From the NCBI RefSeq assembly GCF_001701045.1, contig NZ_CP016757.1, forward strand, positions 637,501 through 701,500: 64,000 nucleotides of DNA. The letters run 5' to 3'. Positions 50,716 to 59,074 of this stretch are shown here, piece by piece; positions within the stretch are counted from its first letter, which is position 1; each line of letters starts with the position of its first letter. A program made the translations under genes and the position numbers. A model generated the notes under the pieces. That model ran no database searches and had not been told where the DNA came from. It saw only the letters and a program-made list of their open reading frames with translations. Source of the stretch: Cloacibacillus porcorum (lineage in GTDB: Bacteria > Synergistota > Synergistia > Synergistales > Synergistaceae).

Positions 50716-52557
50716 ATGACGAAGCTAAGAAAGTACGGAATAATTTTTCTTGTGTTGCTGATGGCGCTGGTCACGGTGTTTGCATCAAGTGCGCTAGCGA
50801 CAACCAGCGATGATTTAAAAACGGCTTTTAGTAGTGGCGGAAGTATAAAGCTTGACAGCGATGTCGCTATGGGGGCTGAAACACTTAACTTGTCTGCTGA
50901 TAAATCACTGACGCTTGATTTGGCCGGATTTACAATCAGCGCTGACGAACGTGATGATGGAGTTATTATAGTTGATCAGGACAAGAGCAGTTTGACCATA
51001 ATTGACTCTTCTTCCGCTAACACTGGTAAAATTACTCGCGAGTCAGATAGCAAGTATTATGGCGTAGTTCGCCTCATAGGGGATACTACCGTTGAACATA
51101 ATAGCCCTAACAACGTATCCGTTACGATTGAAAGCGGCACTATAGTAAGCCCATATTATAGTGTAGTTGTTAAGGGGAAAGGAGCTGTCCTTACCGTAAA
51201 CGGCGGTACCATCGAGGCAACAGATAGTACTGGATGCGCTATTTCAGGTAATGGACGCGTAAAAGACGGTAGAGTGAACAATGGCGGAACTGAAATTAAC
51301 ATCACAGGCGGTAAACTTATCGGCGGAACAGAGAGCGGCGGAAATGCCATCTACCACCCGCAGTTAGGCACGCTCAATATCTCAGGCGGTGAGCTAAGCG
51401 GTTACGACGGTATCCAGTTTAAATCCGGCTCGTTAAAACTGTTGGGCGGAACAATTACCGCCACCGGAGCCAAAGTTACGCCTGTCGCAAACGATAATGG
51501 AGCCGTCGGCACAGGGGCGGCGCTGTCACTCATCACAAGTTCTGCGTATATAGGTAGTATGGATGTAGTAATTGCCGGAACGGCAAAACTCGAAGCGACG
51601 GGGACGGGCGCGTCTGCTGTTTATGAAGGAATTCATGAAACAGGAGATACCTCCTCTGCAAGCGAACTGAAAAAGTTCGCCGTCTCCAGCGGCACCCTTA
51701 TCTCTAGCGGAGACGCTCTTTCATTTACTTCGGAAGGCATAGAAGAAGTTATTACTATCACCGGCGGCATCTACAGCAGCGATCCGACTGAGTATGTGGC
51801 AGAAGGATATGAGGTTGTGCCGGTCGGAGATATGTGGCAGGTGCAGAAAACGCAGCCGGTCGGCCCGGTCACGCCTGTCATCGAACCTATTGCACCGGTC
51901 CTTCCTGACGTCTCCGACGATGTAAAAGAAGAGGTCAAGCCGGTAGTTGGTGCTACGGAGACAGACACTGCGGAGGCGGCCGCCAAGCTCGACGGCATTA
52001 CGGAAGATATGCTTGAGATAGACAAGGACGAAATCGTAGCGGTAAAGGCGGATACGGTGGTAAAGGTCGTTGAAAATATAGCGACGCTGGAAAACGTCAC
52101 CTCCGCCGATGTGCTTCCGCTTCCCGTGTTCACGGCGAAGGTCGAGAGCAAAAAGACGGTAATGATCAGCTTCTCCCTCGCCGGTGCGGATTTGAAGGCG
52201 GCAAAGCCGGAAGACGTTAAAGTGCTGAAGGTACTGGGCGCGGACAGCGGCAGACTCTTCAAGTACGCTTCGGATATCACGGCTGATATGGATGAAAAAT
52301 TCACCATTCAGAAGGTGGACGGAACGATATTCAAAGGCGCGATAGAGGGAAGCGAGACGTATATTCTCTCGATCTTCATCAAAGACGGCGGCGCCTTTGA
52401 CCTTGACGAGGCCGACGGCTCGGTGGCCGACCCCGTGGCGATACTCGCCACTAAGACGGTAGAACCGCACCACAGCAGCTCCAGCGGCTGTAACGCGGGA
52501 TTTGCGGGACTGCTTCTGCTTGCGGCGGTTTCCTTTATTTACCGCAGGAAGAGGTAG
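50716..52557 (+). CDS. Surface protein with beta-helix-like region and Synergist-CTERM sorting signal
   Basis: A 613-residue exported protein. A signal peptide (cleavage near SSALA, about 27) is followed by a region of about 330 residues rich in short GG-turn strands (SGGSIKLDS, ISGGELSGYDGIQF, LLGGTITATG, ITGGIYSS), suggesting a right-handed beta-helix. A Pro-rich linker (PVGPVTPVIEPIAPVLPD) leads to a second folded domain. The C-terminus has HHSSSSGCNAG, one hydrophobic helix and YRRKR, the form of the Synergist-CTERM sorting domain, so the protein is probably processed and anchored at the envelope. ATG 50716 is preferred over 50710 for ribosome-site spacing. The role may be adhesion or carbohydrate binding. 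Confidence 0.85.
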   Translation: MTKLRKYGIIFLVLLMALVTVFASSALATTSDDLKTAFSSGGSIKLDSDVAMGAETLNLSADKSLTLDLAGFTISADERDDGVIIVDQDKSSLTIIDSSSANTGKITRESDSKYYGVVRLIGDTTVEHNSPNNVSVTIESGTIVSPYYSVVVKGKGAVLTVNGGTIEATDSTGCAISGNGRVKDGRVNNGGTEINITGGKLIGGTESGGNAIYHPQLGTLNISGGELSGYDGIQFKSGSLKLLGGTITATGAKVTPVANDNGAVGTGAALSLITSSAYIGSMDVVIAGTAKLEATGTGASAVYEGIHETGDTSSASELKKFAVSSGTLISSGDALSFTSEGIEEVITITGGIYSSDPTEYVAEGYEVVPVGDMWQVQKTQPVGPVTPVIEPIAPVLPDVSDDVKEEVKPVVGATETDTAEAAAKLDGITEDMLEIDKDEIVAVKADTVVKVVENIATLENVTSADVLPLPVFTAKVESKKTVMISFSLAGADLKAAKPEDVKVLKVLGADSGRLFKYASDITADMDEKFTIQKVDGTIFKGAIEGSETYILSIFIKDGGAFDLDEADGSVADPVAILATKTVEPHHSSSSGCNAGFAGLLLLAAVSFIYRRKR

Positions 52558-52592
52558 CGCTGGGAGTTTAAAAAAGGCAAGATATGAAGTTC

Positions 52593-52622
52593 AGGGCGGC
52601 GGATGTTTCGCCGCCCTTTTCG
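52593..52622 (+). terminator. Intrinsic terminator of the surface protein gene
   Basis: A perfect 9-pair GC stem (agggcggcg/cgccgccct, 7-nt loop) followed by tttt lies 36 nt after the stop codon. Confidence 0.82.
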
Positions 52623-52824
52623 CGTCTCACCGGCAATATACGCGGAATATAAAGCCGGTATCTTTTCCTCCATACCGCTGCGGTTGGCGGCGTAAGGAGT
52701 ACAATAACCGCCGTATAGCCGCGCGGTGTATCGCACGGCTATGAAGTTGTTATTTTAACTGTTTATCAAATAGTTTTGCGTGAAATTCAATATTGCCGTA
52801 CACCAACCGCGGAGATGGACTCTT

Positions 52825-53853
52825 TTAATGGGTTTTATTAAAAAAGGCTTCGATCCGCTCTGCGGCGTTCTGACGCAGATTCATATAGTAGAAGCCGTAG
52901 TCCCAGCCGTGGTATATGCCGCTGCCGAATGGGACGGACTTTATTTCGTATTTGTCCCGGTCTACGGAGGCGCATTTTACCACGCCGCGCTCTTTGTCCA
53001 CCGCGGCGTCGGCGATGCCGGGATTTTCCAGTTTAAGCCCTGTCGGCGAGTCGGGTGTCTCTTCCGTCATGCTGCCCAGATTGTTGCCGGCGACGGCCAC
53101 TGTCTCATCAAGCGTCCATGATATTGGGTTTATTGATATGCCGCCGTCGAGCAATACGGGGTTGTCTCCGGAGACGACGGGCGCCTCGGTATTGTAGGAG
53201 ACGATTACGCCGGTGTCGTTCGCTCCCGCGGCAAATTTTAGATGTGTGTTCTGTGCGAGATAGTCCTTGGTCACTGAATATCCGATCACATAGGCCGCGA
53301 TCATCCGTTCGTAACGCTCAGGATGTCTCTTCATATATTCGGCAAGGACGAATGTCAGGAGGTTTGAACCCTGCGAGTGTCCGGCAAGTATATATGGGCG
53401 CCCGTGGTTGTAATTTTCAAAGTAATAGTCCAGCGCTGCGAAGACGTCGGCCTTTGGTTCTCGCGAGGCGATCCTGTTGCGCTCCTCCTCGGAGATGGAA
53501 AGGACGTATGCCGCGTCCATCTGTCTGTAATATGGCGCGTAGATATTGGCGGATGGCTCAAAGACCGTCGCCTGCTGCGCAAATATCTTTTGGGCTCCGG
53601 CGCGCATCGCCGCGTTGTCGATGGAACAGATTACCGGCTCACTGTCGTTAGCCCTTGCATAGGCGGTGGGGTAGAGGTAGATGACGTCCGCAGAATGCAC
53701 CGCCGTCTCCGGCAGATGCAGCCAGTTCTCTGACCTGGAATAATCAGAGGGCGATACCGCCTCTCGATGTGAACCGCCGCAGCCGCCAAGCAATATAACG
53801 GCGCATAAAACGGCCAGTAAAACGCAGATACTTTTTCCTCCGTGGATTTTCAT
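52825..53853 (-). CDS. DUF3089-like alpha/beta-hydrolase lipoprotein
   Basis: A 342-residue exported protein. The N-terminus KSICVLLAVLCAVILLGGCGGS is a lipoprotein signal with the lipobox Cys. The body matches the DUF3089 pattern: ADVIYLYPTAYAR, NIYAPYYRQMDAAYVL, DVFAALDYYFENYNHGRPYILAGHSQGSNLLTF with a GHSQG nucleophile elbow, and VIGYSVTKDYL. It is probably an esterase or lipase of unknown substrate. ATG 53853 is chosen over 53868 because gggagg lies 7 nt upstream and the signal begins there. It is convergent with the surface protein gene. Confidence 0.8.
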   Translation of the reverse strand: MKIHGGKSICVLLAVLCAVILLGGCGGSHREAVSPSDYSRSENWLHLPETAVHSADVIYLYPTAYARANDSEPVICSIDNAAMRAGAQKIFAQQATVFEPSANIYAPYYRQMDAAYVLSISEEERNRIASREPKADVFAALDYYFENYNHGRPYILAGHSQGSNLLTFVLAEYMKRHPERYERMIAAYVIGYSVTKDYLAQNTHLKFAAGANDTGVIVSYNTEAPVVSGDNPVLLDGGISINPISWTLDETVAVAGNNLGSMTEETPDSPTGLKLENPGIADAAVDKERGVVKCASVDRDKYEIKSVPFGSGIYHGWDYGFYYMNLRQNAAERIEAFFNKTH

Positions 53854-53969
53854 TACGCAGCCTCCCATGCATAGAAATATGTGGAAATAATTACCCTAAT
53901 AAAAGCAGCGTTCGTACTTAAACGGCAGAGAATATCATGCCGCGGCCTTATATGGTTAAAACAGCTGGC

Positions 53970-54659
53970 CTATATGCGTCCCTTTCTCTGTTTCCAAAGC
54001 TTGAGATAGGCGCGCATCGCATCGCGCAGGTGTACGGAGGTGGCGTGCGCCGCGCCTTCGTAGTCTTTTTTCTCCACGAGGCGGATTATCTCGGCATGTT
54101 CTTTAAGCGCCTGTTCGGTACGCGAGGCCTCCTTAAAAGAGGTGAAGCGGAAGGTGCGCAGATACTTCTGCGTTGTTTTTATCTGTTCCTTGAGCCGCGG
54201 CATCTCGCAGCTGTCATAGATGCGTTCGTTGAACTTCGCCGTCCAGCGGCAGACCATCTCGATGTCGCCCGCGGTATGGGCCTCTTCGGCCTTGCGGCAG
54301 TACATCTTAAGCTCTTCGAGCTCTTCTTTTGAGATTTTATCGATCACTATCTTTATCGCGCAGACCTCGAGCGCTTCGCGTATCGTATAGTATTCGCGGA
54401 TGTCGTTTTCCGTATATTCGGCGACGATAAGTCCCTTGCGCGGTATCTGGTTGATGAGCCCCTCGCTCTCAAGCATTCTCAGCGCTTCGCGTACGGGCAT
54501 GCGGCTCACGCCAAGCTGGTCGGCTATCTCCGTCTCTATCAGCCGCTCGCCGCTGGGGATGTCTCCGTCGAGTATCTGCTTGCGCAGCAGATTGGCGACC
54601 TCCGCCCTCAGGGTGCTGCTTGGCGCTATATCCAGCTCCGCATCCAGTTTTATTGCCAC
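53970..54659 (-). CDS. GntR-family (FadR/FCD subgroup) transcriptional regulator
   Basis: A 229-residue regulator. The N-terminal winged helix-turn-helix contains LIETEIADQLGVSRMPVREALRMLESEGLI (about 39-68) and the C-terminal half is an all-helical FCD domain with metal-binding His residues. It is divergent from tctC, with the promoter and a triple ggatacat repeat between them. It probably controls citrate uptake and cleavage in response to citrate or a related acid. Confidence 0.9.
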   Translation of the reverse strand: MAIKLDAELDIAPSSTLRAEVANLLRKQILDGDIPSGERLIETEIADQLGVSRMPVREALRMLESEGLINQIPRKGLIVAEYTENDIREYYTIREALEVCAIKIVIDKISKEELEELKMYCRKAEEAHTAGDIEMVCRWTAKFNERIYDSCEMPRLKEQIKTTQKYLRTFRFTSFKEASRTEQALKEHAEIIRLVEKKDYEGAAHATSVHLRDAMRAYLKLWKQRKGRI

Positions 54660-54768
54660 AACGCCGTCCCCCTTGTCCCATCTTCCAACTTATATGATAA
54701 GTAAATACTAACATAAAAAACCAAATATTCGTCCGTCATAAAATATGAGAAATTTTTGTTTTTCAATA

Positions 54769-54831
54769 TTGACTTTCCGCTCCTTAGGGATATTATATAA
54801 CTACCGAGGATACATGGATACATGGATACAT
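54769..54831 (+). promoter_or_regulatory. Promoter and triple 8-nt repeat upstream of tctC
   Basis: TTGACT (54769-54774) and TATTAT (54791-54796, 16-nt spacer) form a likely promoter. Starting at 54808, ggatacat occurs three times in tandem (54808-54831), just after the expected transcription start. Tandem sites there would suit the divergent GntR regulator as a roadblock operator. Confidence 0.5.
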
Positions 54832-54858
54832 AATAATTTTTGTGGGAGGAATTATCAC

Positions 54859-55842
54859 ATGAAGCGTTCAGCATTAGTATCGGCTCTGGCAGCATTGTTT
54901 ATTACCGCGTTTGTATTTACCGCGGCGGCGGCGGATTATCCGTCGAGACCCTTTGAGTTTCTTGCCCCGGCCGGCGCCGGCGGCGGCTGGGATACGACGA
55001 TAAGAATGGTAGGCAAGACGCTCGGCGACTTGAAGATCATCTCCCAGCCGATGCCTGTCACCAACAAGCCCGGCGGCGGCGGCGCGGTCAACCTCGCCTA
55101 TATGCAGAAGAAGAAGGGCAATCCATACACGATTACCGTCTATTCGCCGCCCATCCTTCTCATCAACCTCACAGGACAGACGAAGCTTGGTTATAAGAAC
55201 CTGACCCCCATCGCGATGCTGATCAACGATTTCGGAGCTTACGCTGTGCCGAAGAATTCAAAGTTCAACAGCATGAAGGATGTTATTGAGGCAATCAAGA
55301 AGGACCCCAAGAGCGTCAAGGTCGGCGGTACGAGCTCGGCGGGCAGCATGGACCATCTGCAGTTCCTGCAGGCGGCGCGCGCCGCGGGCGTAAAGAATCT
55401 CAAGGAGATCCCCTATATCTCACTTCAGGAGGGAAGCATGGCCTCGCTGATGGGCGGCCATATCGATCTTCTCTCGACCGGCATGGCGGAGACGGTGGGC
55501 GCGCTCGAGGCCGGAGACATCAAGGTACTCGCGGTGAGTTCGCCCACGCGCATCAAGTCCGGCCCGCTCAGCAAGGTGCCGACTCTTAAAGAGAGCGGAA
55601 TCGACACGGTGTTCATCAACTGGCGCGGGATTTTCGGCACCCCTGGTATGGGCAATGCGGAGCGCGACTATATGACAAACGCGCTGAAGAAGATGTCGGA
55701 GAGCAAGGAATGGAAAGATATCTGCCTTAAGAACGGCTGGGAGGCGGTCTATATGAACGCCGATGAATTTACGAAATTCCTTGACAAGACCAATGAAGAG
55801 TATAAGGTCATCCTTGGAGAGATCGGTTTCTTAAAACAGTAG
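54859..55842 (+). CDS. tctC: Tripartite tricarboxylate transporter solute-binding protein
   Basis: A 327-residue periplasmic binding protein of the TctC/Bug family. The signal peptide ends near TAAAADYP (about 24), followed by the family opening YPSRPFEFLAPAGAGGGWDTTIRMVGKTL and NKPGGGGAVNLAYM, then VGGTSSAGSMDHLQF and MGGHIDLLSTGMAETVGALEAGDIKVLAV. The ATG at 54859 has aggagg 8-9 nt upstream; longer in-frame starts lack a signal. The neighbouring citrate lyase genes make citrate the most likely ligand. Confidence 0.93.
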   Translation: MKRSALVSALAALFITAFVFTAAAADYPSRPFEFLAPAGAGGGWDTTIRMVGKTLGDLKIISQPMPVTNKPGGGGAVNLAYMQKKKGNPYTITVYSPPILLINLTGQTKLGYKNLTPIAMLINDFGAYAVPKNSKFNSMKDVIEAIKKDPKSVKVGGTSSAGSMDHLQFLQAARAAGVKNLKEIPYISLQEGSMASLMGGHIDLLSTGMAETVGALEAGDIKVLAVSSPTRIKSGPLSKVPTLKESGIDTVFINWRGIFGTPGMGNAERDYMTNALKKMSESKEWKDICLKNGWEAVYMNADEFTKFLDKTNEEYKVILGEIGFLKQ

Positions 55843-55910
55843 CGAAAGATAATTTGAATATCGGCGGCGGGGTGACCCAGCCGCCGGTTTAACGTAAGGG
55901 GTGGATTTTT

Positions 55911-56351
55911 ATGAATGCGGATATTATCGTCGGCCTTTTTTCTGTCGTCTTCAGCATCGCCTATGTGGTTGCGGCCTGGCTGCTGCCCGCCGCGTCGATA
56001 GGCGACCCGATGGCGCCGAAGTATTTCCCCTTGGTCGTCGGCACGATGGGGACTATTTTTTCGTTGATGCTTTTATATCGCGGCGCCAAGCGCGGCCATG
56101 TCGCAAAGGCGGGCAAAACGCCCGACCAGGGCCATTGGGTGCTGATCGGCGGCCTCATAGTCTGCTGTCTCGCCTATGCGGCGATCCTTGAGACGGCCGG
56201 TTTCCTTGTCAGCACGCCGCTCTTTCTCGGGGCGATGCTCTTTCTGATAAACGGTGTCAGGGGCTGGAAGGTCAATGTTTTAACGGCGCTCTGTTTTTCT
56301 TTCGGTATCTGGTATGTCTTTGACAGAATATTTCAGATCACGCTGCCCTAG
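55911..56351 (+). CDS. tctB: Tripartite tricarboxylate transporter small membrane subunit
   Basis: A 146-residue protein with four hydrophobic helices. The opening VVFSIAYVVAAWLLPAASIGDPMAPKYFPLVVG, including the GDPMAPKYFP motif, is the TctB signature. It lies between tctC and tctA with short gaps, the standard operon order, and forms the membrane complex with TctA. Confidence 0.92.
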   Translation: MNADIIVGLFSVVFSIAYVVAAWLLPAASIGDPMAPKYFPLVVGTMGTIFSLMLLYRGAKRGHVAKAGKTPDQGHWVLIGGLIVCCLAYAAILETAGFLVSTPLFLGAMLFLINGVRGWKVNVLTALCFSFGIWYVFDRIFQITLP

Positions 56352-56365
56352 GAAAGGGATTTAAG

Positions 56366-57865
56366 ATGGAAACTATAAATTTGCTGTTATCAGGTTTTGT
56401 CAACGCGCTTACCCCGCTCAACCTAGTTTGGCTCTTCGCCGGTTCCACGCTGGGTACGGTACTGGGAATGCTTCCCGGCCTGGGGCCGACCACCGGCATC
56501 GCCCTTCTGATGCCGCTCACCTTCACGATGGCTCCCGATACGGCCCTGGTCACGATGTGCGCCATATACTACGGCGCGATGTTCGGCGGTTCACGCAGCT
56601 CCATCCTGCTGAATGTCCCAGGAGACGGCGCCGCCGTCGCCTCTTGCTTCGACGGCTACCCGATGTCCACCTCCGGCCATGCCGAGGAGGCGCTGGCGAT
56701 ATCGGCGATCGCCTCATTTATCGGAGGTCTGATCGCGACCGTCGCCTTTGTGGCGGTCGCCGTCCCCGTCGCGCGCTTCGCGCTTAAATTCGGGCCGCCG
56801 GAGTATTTTATGCTGATGTGTTTCGCTCTTGCCGCGACCGCCGCGATATCTAAGGAGGCGATGCTCAAGGGGCTGCTTTCGATGTGCCTCGGGCTGATGA
56901 TTGCCACGGTCGGTATTGACCCGCAGTCCGGCGCCATCCGCTTTACCTTCGGAGTCACGGCGCTGCAGACGGGAATAGATTTCGTCGTCGTCATCATCGG
57001 CGTCTATGGGCTTGGGGAGGTATTCCATAACATGGACCATATTCGCTCCGAGACGGCGGTCAAGGTGCAGTCCAAGTTCGGCCGGATCTGGGTGTCGATG
57101 GCGCAGTTCAAGCGCTGCTGGTGGCCGATGATCCGCCAGACCCCAATCGGCTTTATCATCGGGGTGCTGCCGGGCGCGGGCGCGACGATCGCCGCGCTGA
57201 TGGCCTATAACAATGAGAAACAGCTCTCTAAAAATCCGGAGAACTTCGGCAAGGGAGAGATAGTCGGGCTGGCCGCGCCGGAGGCGGCGAACAACGCCTG
57301 TTCCGTCGGCGCGCTGATTCCGATGATGACCTTAGGCGTTCCCGGTTCTGGGACGACGGCGGTTATGCTCGGCGCGCTGATGATCCTCGGGCTTCAGCCG
57401 GGGCCGCTGCTCTTCCAGCAGCACGCGGATATCGCCTGGACGGTCATCGCCAGTATGTTCCTGGGCAACGTCGTCTGCGCCTTCATCAACATCCCGCTGG
57501 CGAGCGTGCTCGTGCGAGTCCTCTCCGTGCCGACAAAAATACTCTATCCGCTGATCATGGCGATGGCGCTTATCGGCGTCTATACGATCAATTTCAGTGT
57601 CGTTGACTTCGTACTGCTTGTAATATTCGGCCTCGTGGGATATTTCATGAAGAAATACAAGGTGCCCACCTCGCCGCTGATACTCGCGGTCGTCGTCGGC
57701 GTCTCGATGGAGCAGTCCTTCCGGCAGTCGATGATGCTCTCCGACGGAGACGTTTCGATTCTTTTCCGTTCGCCGATATGCTGGGTCCTCTTCTTCCTGA
57801 CGATCTTCTCGATCATATGGCCCTTCATCAGCGAATGGCGGAAAAAGAAAAAGGCGGCGGCTTAG
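56366..57865 (+). CDS. tctA: Tripartite tricarboxylate transporter large membrane subunit
   Basis: A 499-residue membrane protein with about 12 helices. Family blocks are TLGTVLGMLPGLGPTTGIALLMPLTF, YYGAMFGGSRSSILLNVPGDGAAVASCFDGYPM, and GFIIGVLPGAGATIAALMAYNNEKQ with APEAANNACSVGALIPMMTLGVPGSGTTAVMLGAL. It carries substrate, probably citrate, by sodium- or proton-coupled transport. It begins 14 nt after tctB, and citD starts about 45 nt after it. Confidence 0.95.
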   Translation: METINLLLSGFVNALTPLNLVWLFAGSTLGTVLGMLPGLGPTTGIALLMPLTFTMAPDTALVTMCAIYYGAMFGGSRSSILLNVPGDGAAVASCFDGYPMSTSGHAEEALAISAIASFIGGLIATVAFVAVAVPVARFALKFGPPEYFMLMCFALAATAAISKEAMLKGLLSMCLGLMIATVGIDPQSGAIRFTFGVTALQTGIDFVVVIIGVYGLGEVFHNMDHIRSETAVKVQSKFGRIWVSMAQFKRCWWPMIRQTPIGFIIGVLPGAGATIAALMAYNNEKQLSKNPENFGKGEIVGLAAPEAANNACSVGALIPMMTLGVPGSGTTAVMLGALMILGLQPGPLLFQQHADIAWTVIASMFLGNVVCAFINIPLASVLVRVLSVPTKILYPLIMAMALIGVYTINFSVVDFVLLVIFGLVGYFMKKYKVPTSPLILAVVVGVSMEQSFRQSMMLSDGDVSILFRSPICWVLFFLTIFSIIWPFISEWRKKKKAAA

Positions 57866-57910
57866 ACGCCGCGGAGAGATTCTTTTCCCTCTCCTCAATT
57901 ACGAAAGGTG

Positions 57911-58186
57911 ATGAGTGGATTGTTACTGCTTCACACGGCAAACGCCGGAACGTTGGAGTCCTCCGACTGTTTTGTGACGGTTGCTCCGAACGATGACTTT
58001 GTTCTCGACTACAGAGGCGCGAACAGCGCCGTATTTGCCAAAAGGACAGAGCGGCTTGTGCGCGGCATGCTCGCTGAACACGCCGTCGGCGGCGCTAAGA
58101 TTACTATACAGGACCAGGGAGCCATTGAGATAACGATAAAGGCGCGGTTGGAGACGGCTCTCCTGCGTGCTTCGAGGGAGGAATAG
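57911..58186 (+). CDS. citD: Citrate lyase gamma subunit (acyl carrier protein)
   Basis: A 91-residue acyl carrier. The motif NAGTLESSD near the N-terminus holds the Ser that receives the phosphoribosyl-dephospho-CoA prosthetic group, and DDFVLDYRGANSAVFAKRTERLVRGMLAE follows the CitD pattern. It carries the acetyl/citryl thioester during cleavage. Other possible starts are GTG 57908 and TTG 57920; the aaaggtgat ribosome site would best fit one of the later ones. It is followed 3 nt later by citE. Confidence 0.9.
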   Translation: MSGLLLLHTANAGTLESSDCFVTVAPNDDFVLDYRGANSAVFAKRTERLVRGMLAEHAVGGAKITIQDQGAIEITIKARLETALLRASREE

Positions 58187-58189
58187 GCG

Positions 58190-59074
58190 ATGAGGGCCAC
58201 TCGTTCAATGCTCTATATCCCCGCCGACTCTCCGGGAATGCTCCAGCACGCGCCGGTATTCGGCTGCGACAGCATCCTGATGGACCTGGAGGACGCGATC
58301 GCCTATACGGAAAAGGACTCGGCGCGCCGGATGGCCGTCTGGTTCCTTAAAGAATTTGACTTCAAAGAGCTCTTTGTCACCGTGCGCACGAACGGCGCGG
58401 ATACGAAGTTCTTTGAGGATGATATAGAGGCCGTGATTCCCTGCCGCCCCGGCGCGGTGCGTCTGCCGAAGTGCAACTCGGAGGAAGACATCCGATACGC
58501 GGATGAGAAAATTTCCGCGGTTGAGATGAAAAACGGGATGGAGATCGGCACCGTGAAACTGCACGCGATGGTGGAGACGGCTCTGGGTCTTGAGAACGCC
58601 TTCCGCATCGCCTCCGCCTCGCCGCGGGTTACGGCGCTGACGCTTGGCGGGCAGGACTTCACCGCCGATATGGGAATACAGAAGACGCGGGAGGGACGCG
58701 AGTTATTCTACGCGCGCGGACGCATAGTCGCCGCCGCCCACGCCGCGGGAGTCGCCTCATTCGATACCGTCTGGACGGACCTCAATGACCAGGAAGGGTT
58801 GTTTTTGGAGGCGAAAGAGATCGTCGAGCTAGGTTTCACAGGCAAAGCCTGTATCCACCCGAGCCAGATTGCGACGATACACAGGGCCTTCATGCCGGCG
58901 GAAAAAGATCTGCGTAAGGCGCTGCGCGTCGTCGAGGCGGCGGAGAAGGCCGAACGCGAGGGCAAGGGCGTTATCTCGGTGGACGGCAAAATGGTCGACG
59001 CCCCGATCGTCGCGCGTTCCGCGCATCTGTTGAAACTTGCCGAACTCTATGGCTTTGACAGGGAGGCGCTGTAA
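58190..59074 (+). CDS. citE: Citrate lyase beta subunit (citryl-ACP lyase)
   Basis: A 294-residue TIM-barrel lyase. RSMLYIPADSPGMLQHAP at the start, SILMDLEDAIAYTEKDSAR with the acidic metal ligands, HAMVETALGLENAFRIA with Glu, and LGGQDFTADMGI are diagnostic for CitE. It splits citryl-ACP into oxaloacetate and acetyl-ACP. The stop codon directly abuts the ATG of citF (TAA-ATG), so the two are coupled. Confidence 0.94.
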   Translation: MRATRSMLYIPADSPGMLQHAPVFGCDSILMDLEDAIAYTEKDSARRMAVWFLKEFDFKELFVTVRTNGADTKFFEDDIEAVIPCRPGAVRLPKCNSEEDIRYADEKISAVEMKNGMEIGTVKLHAMVETALGLENAFRIASASPRVTALTLGGQDFTADMGIQKTREGRELFYARGRIVAAAHAAGVASFDTVWTDLNDQEGLFLEAKEIVELGFTGKACIHPSQIATIHRAFMPAEKDLRKALRVVEAAEKAEREGKGVISVDGKMVDAPIVARSAHLLKLAELYGFDREAL

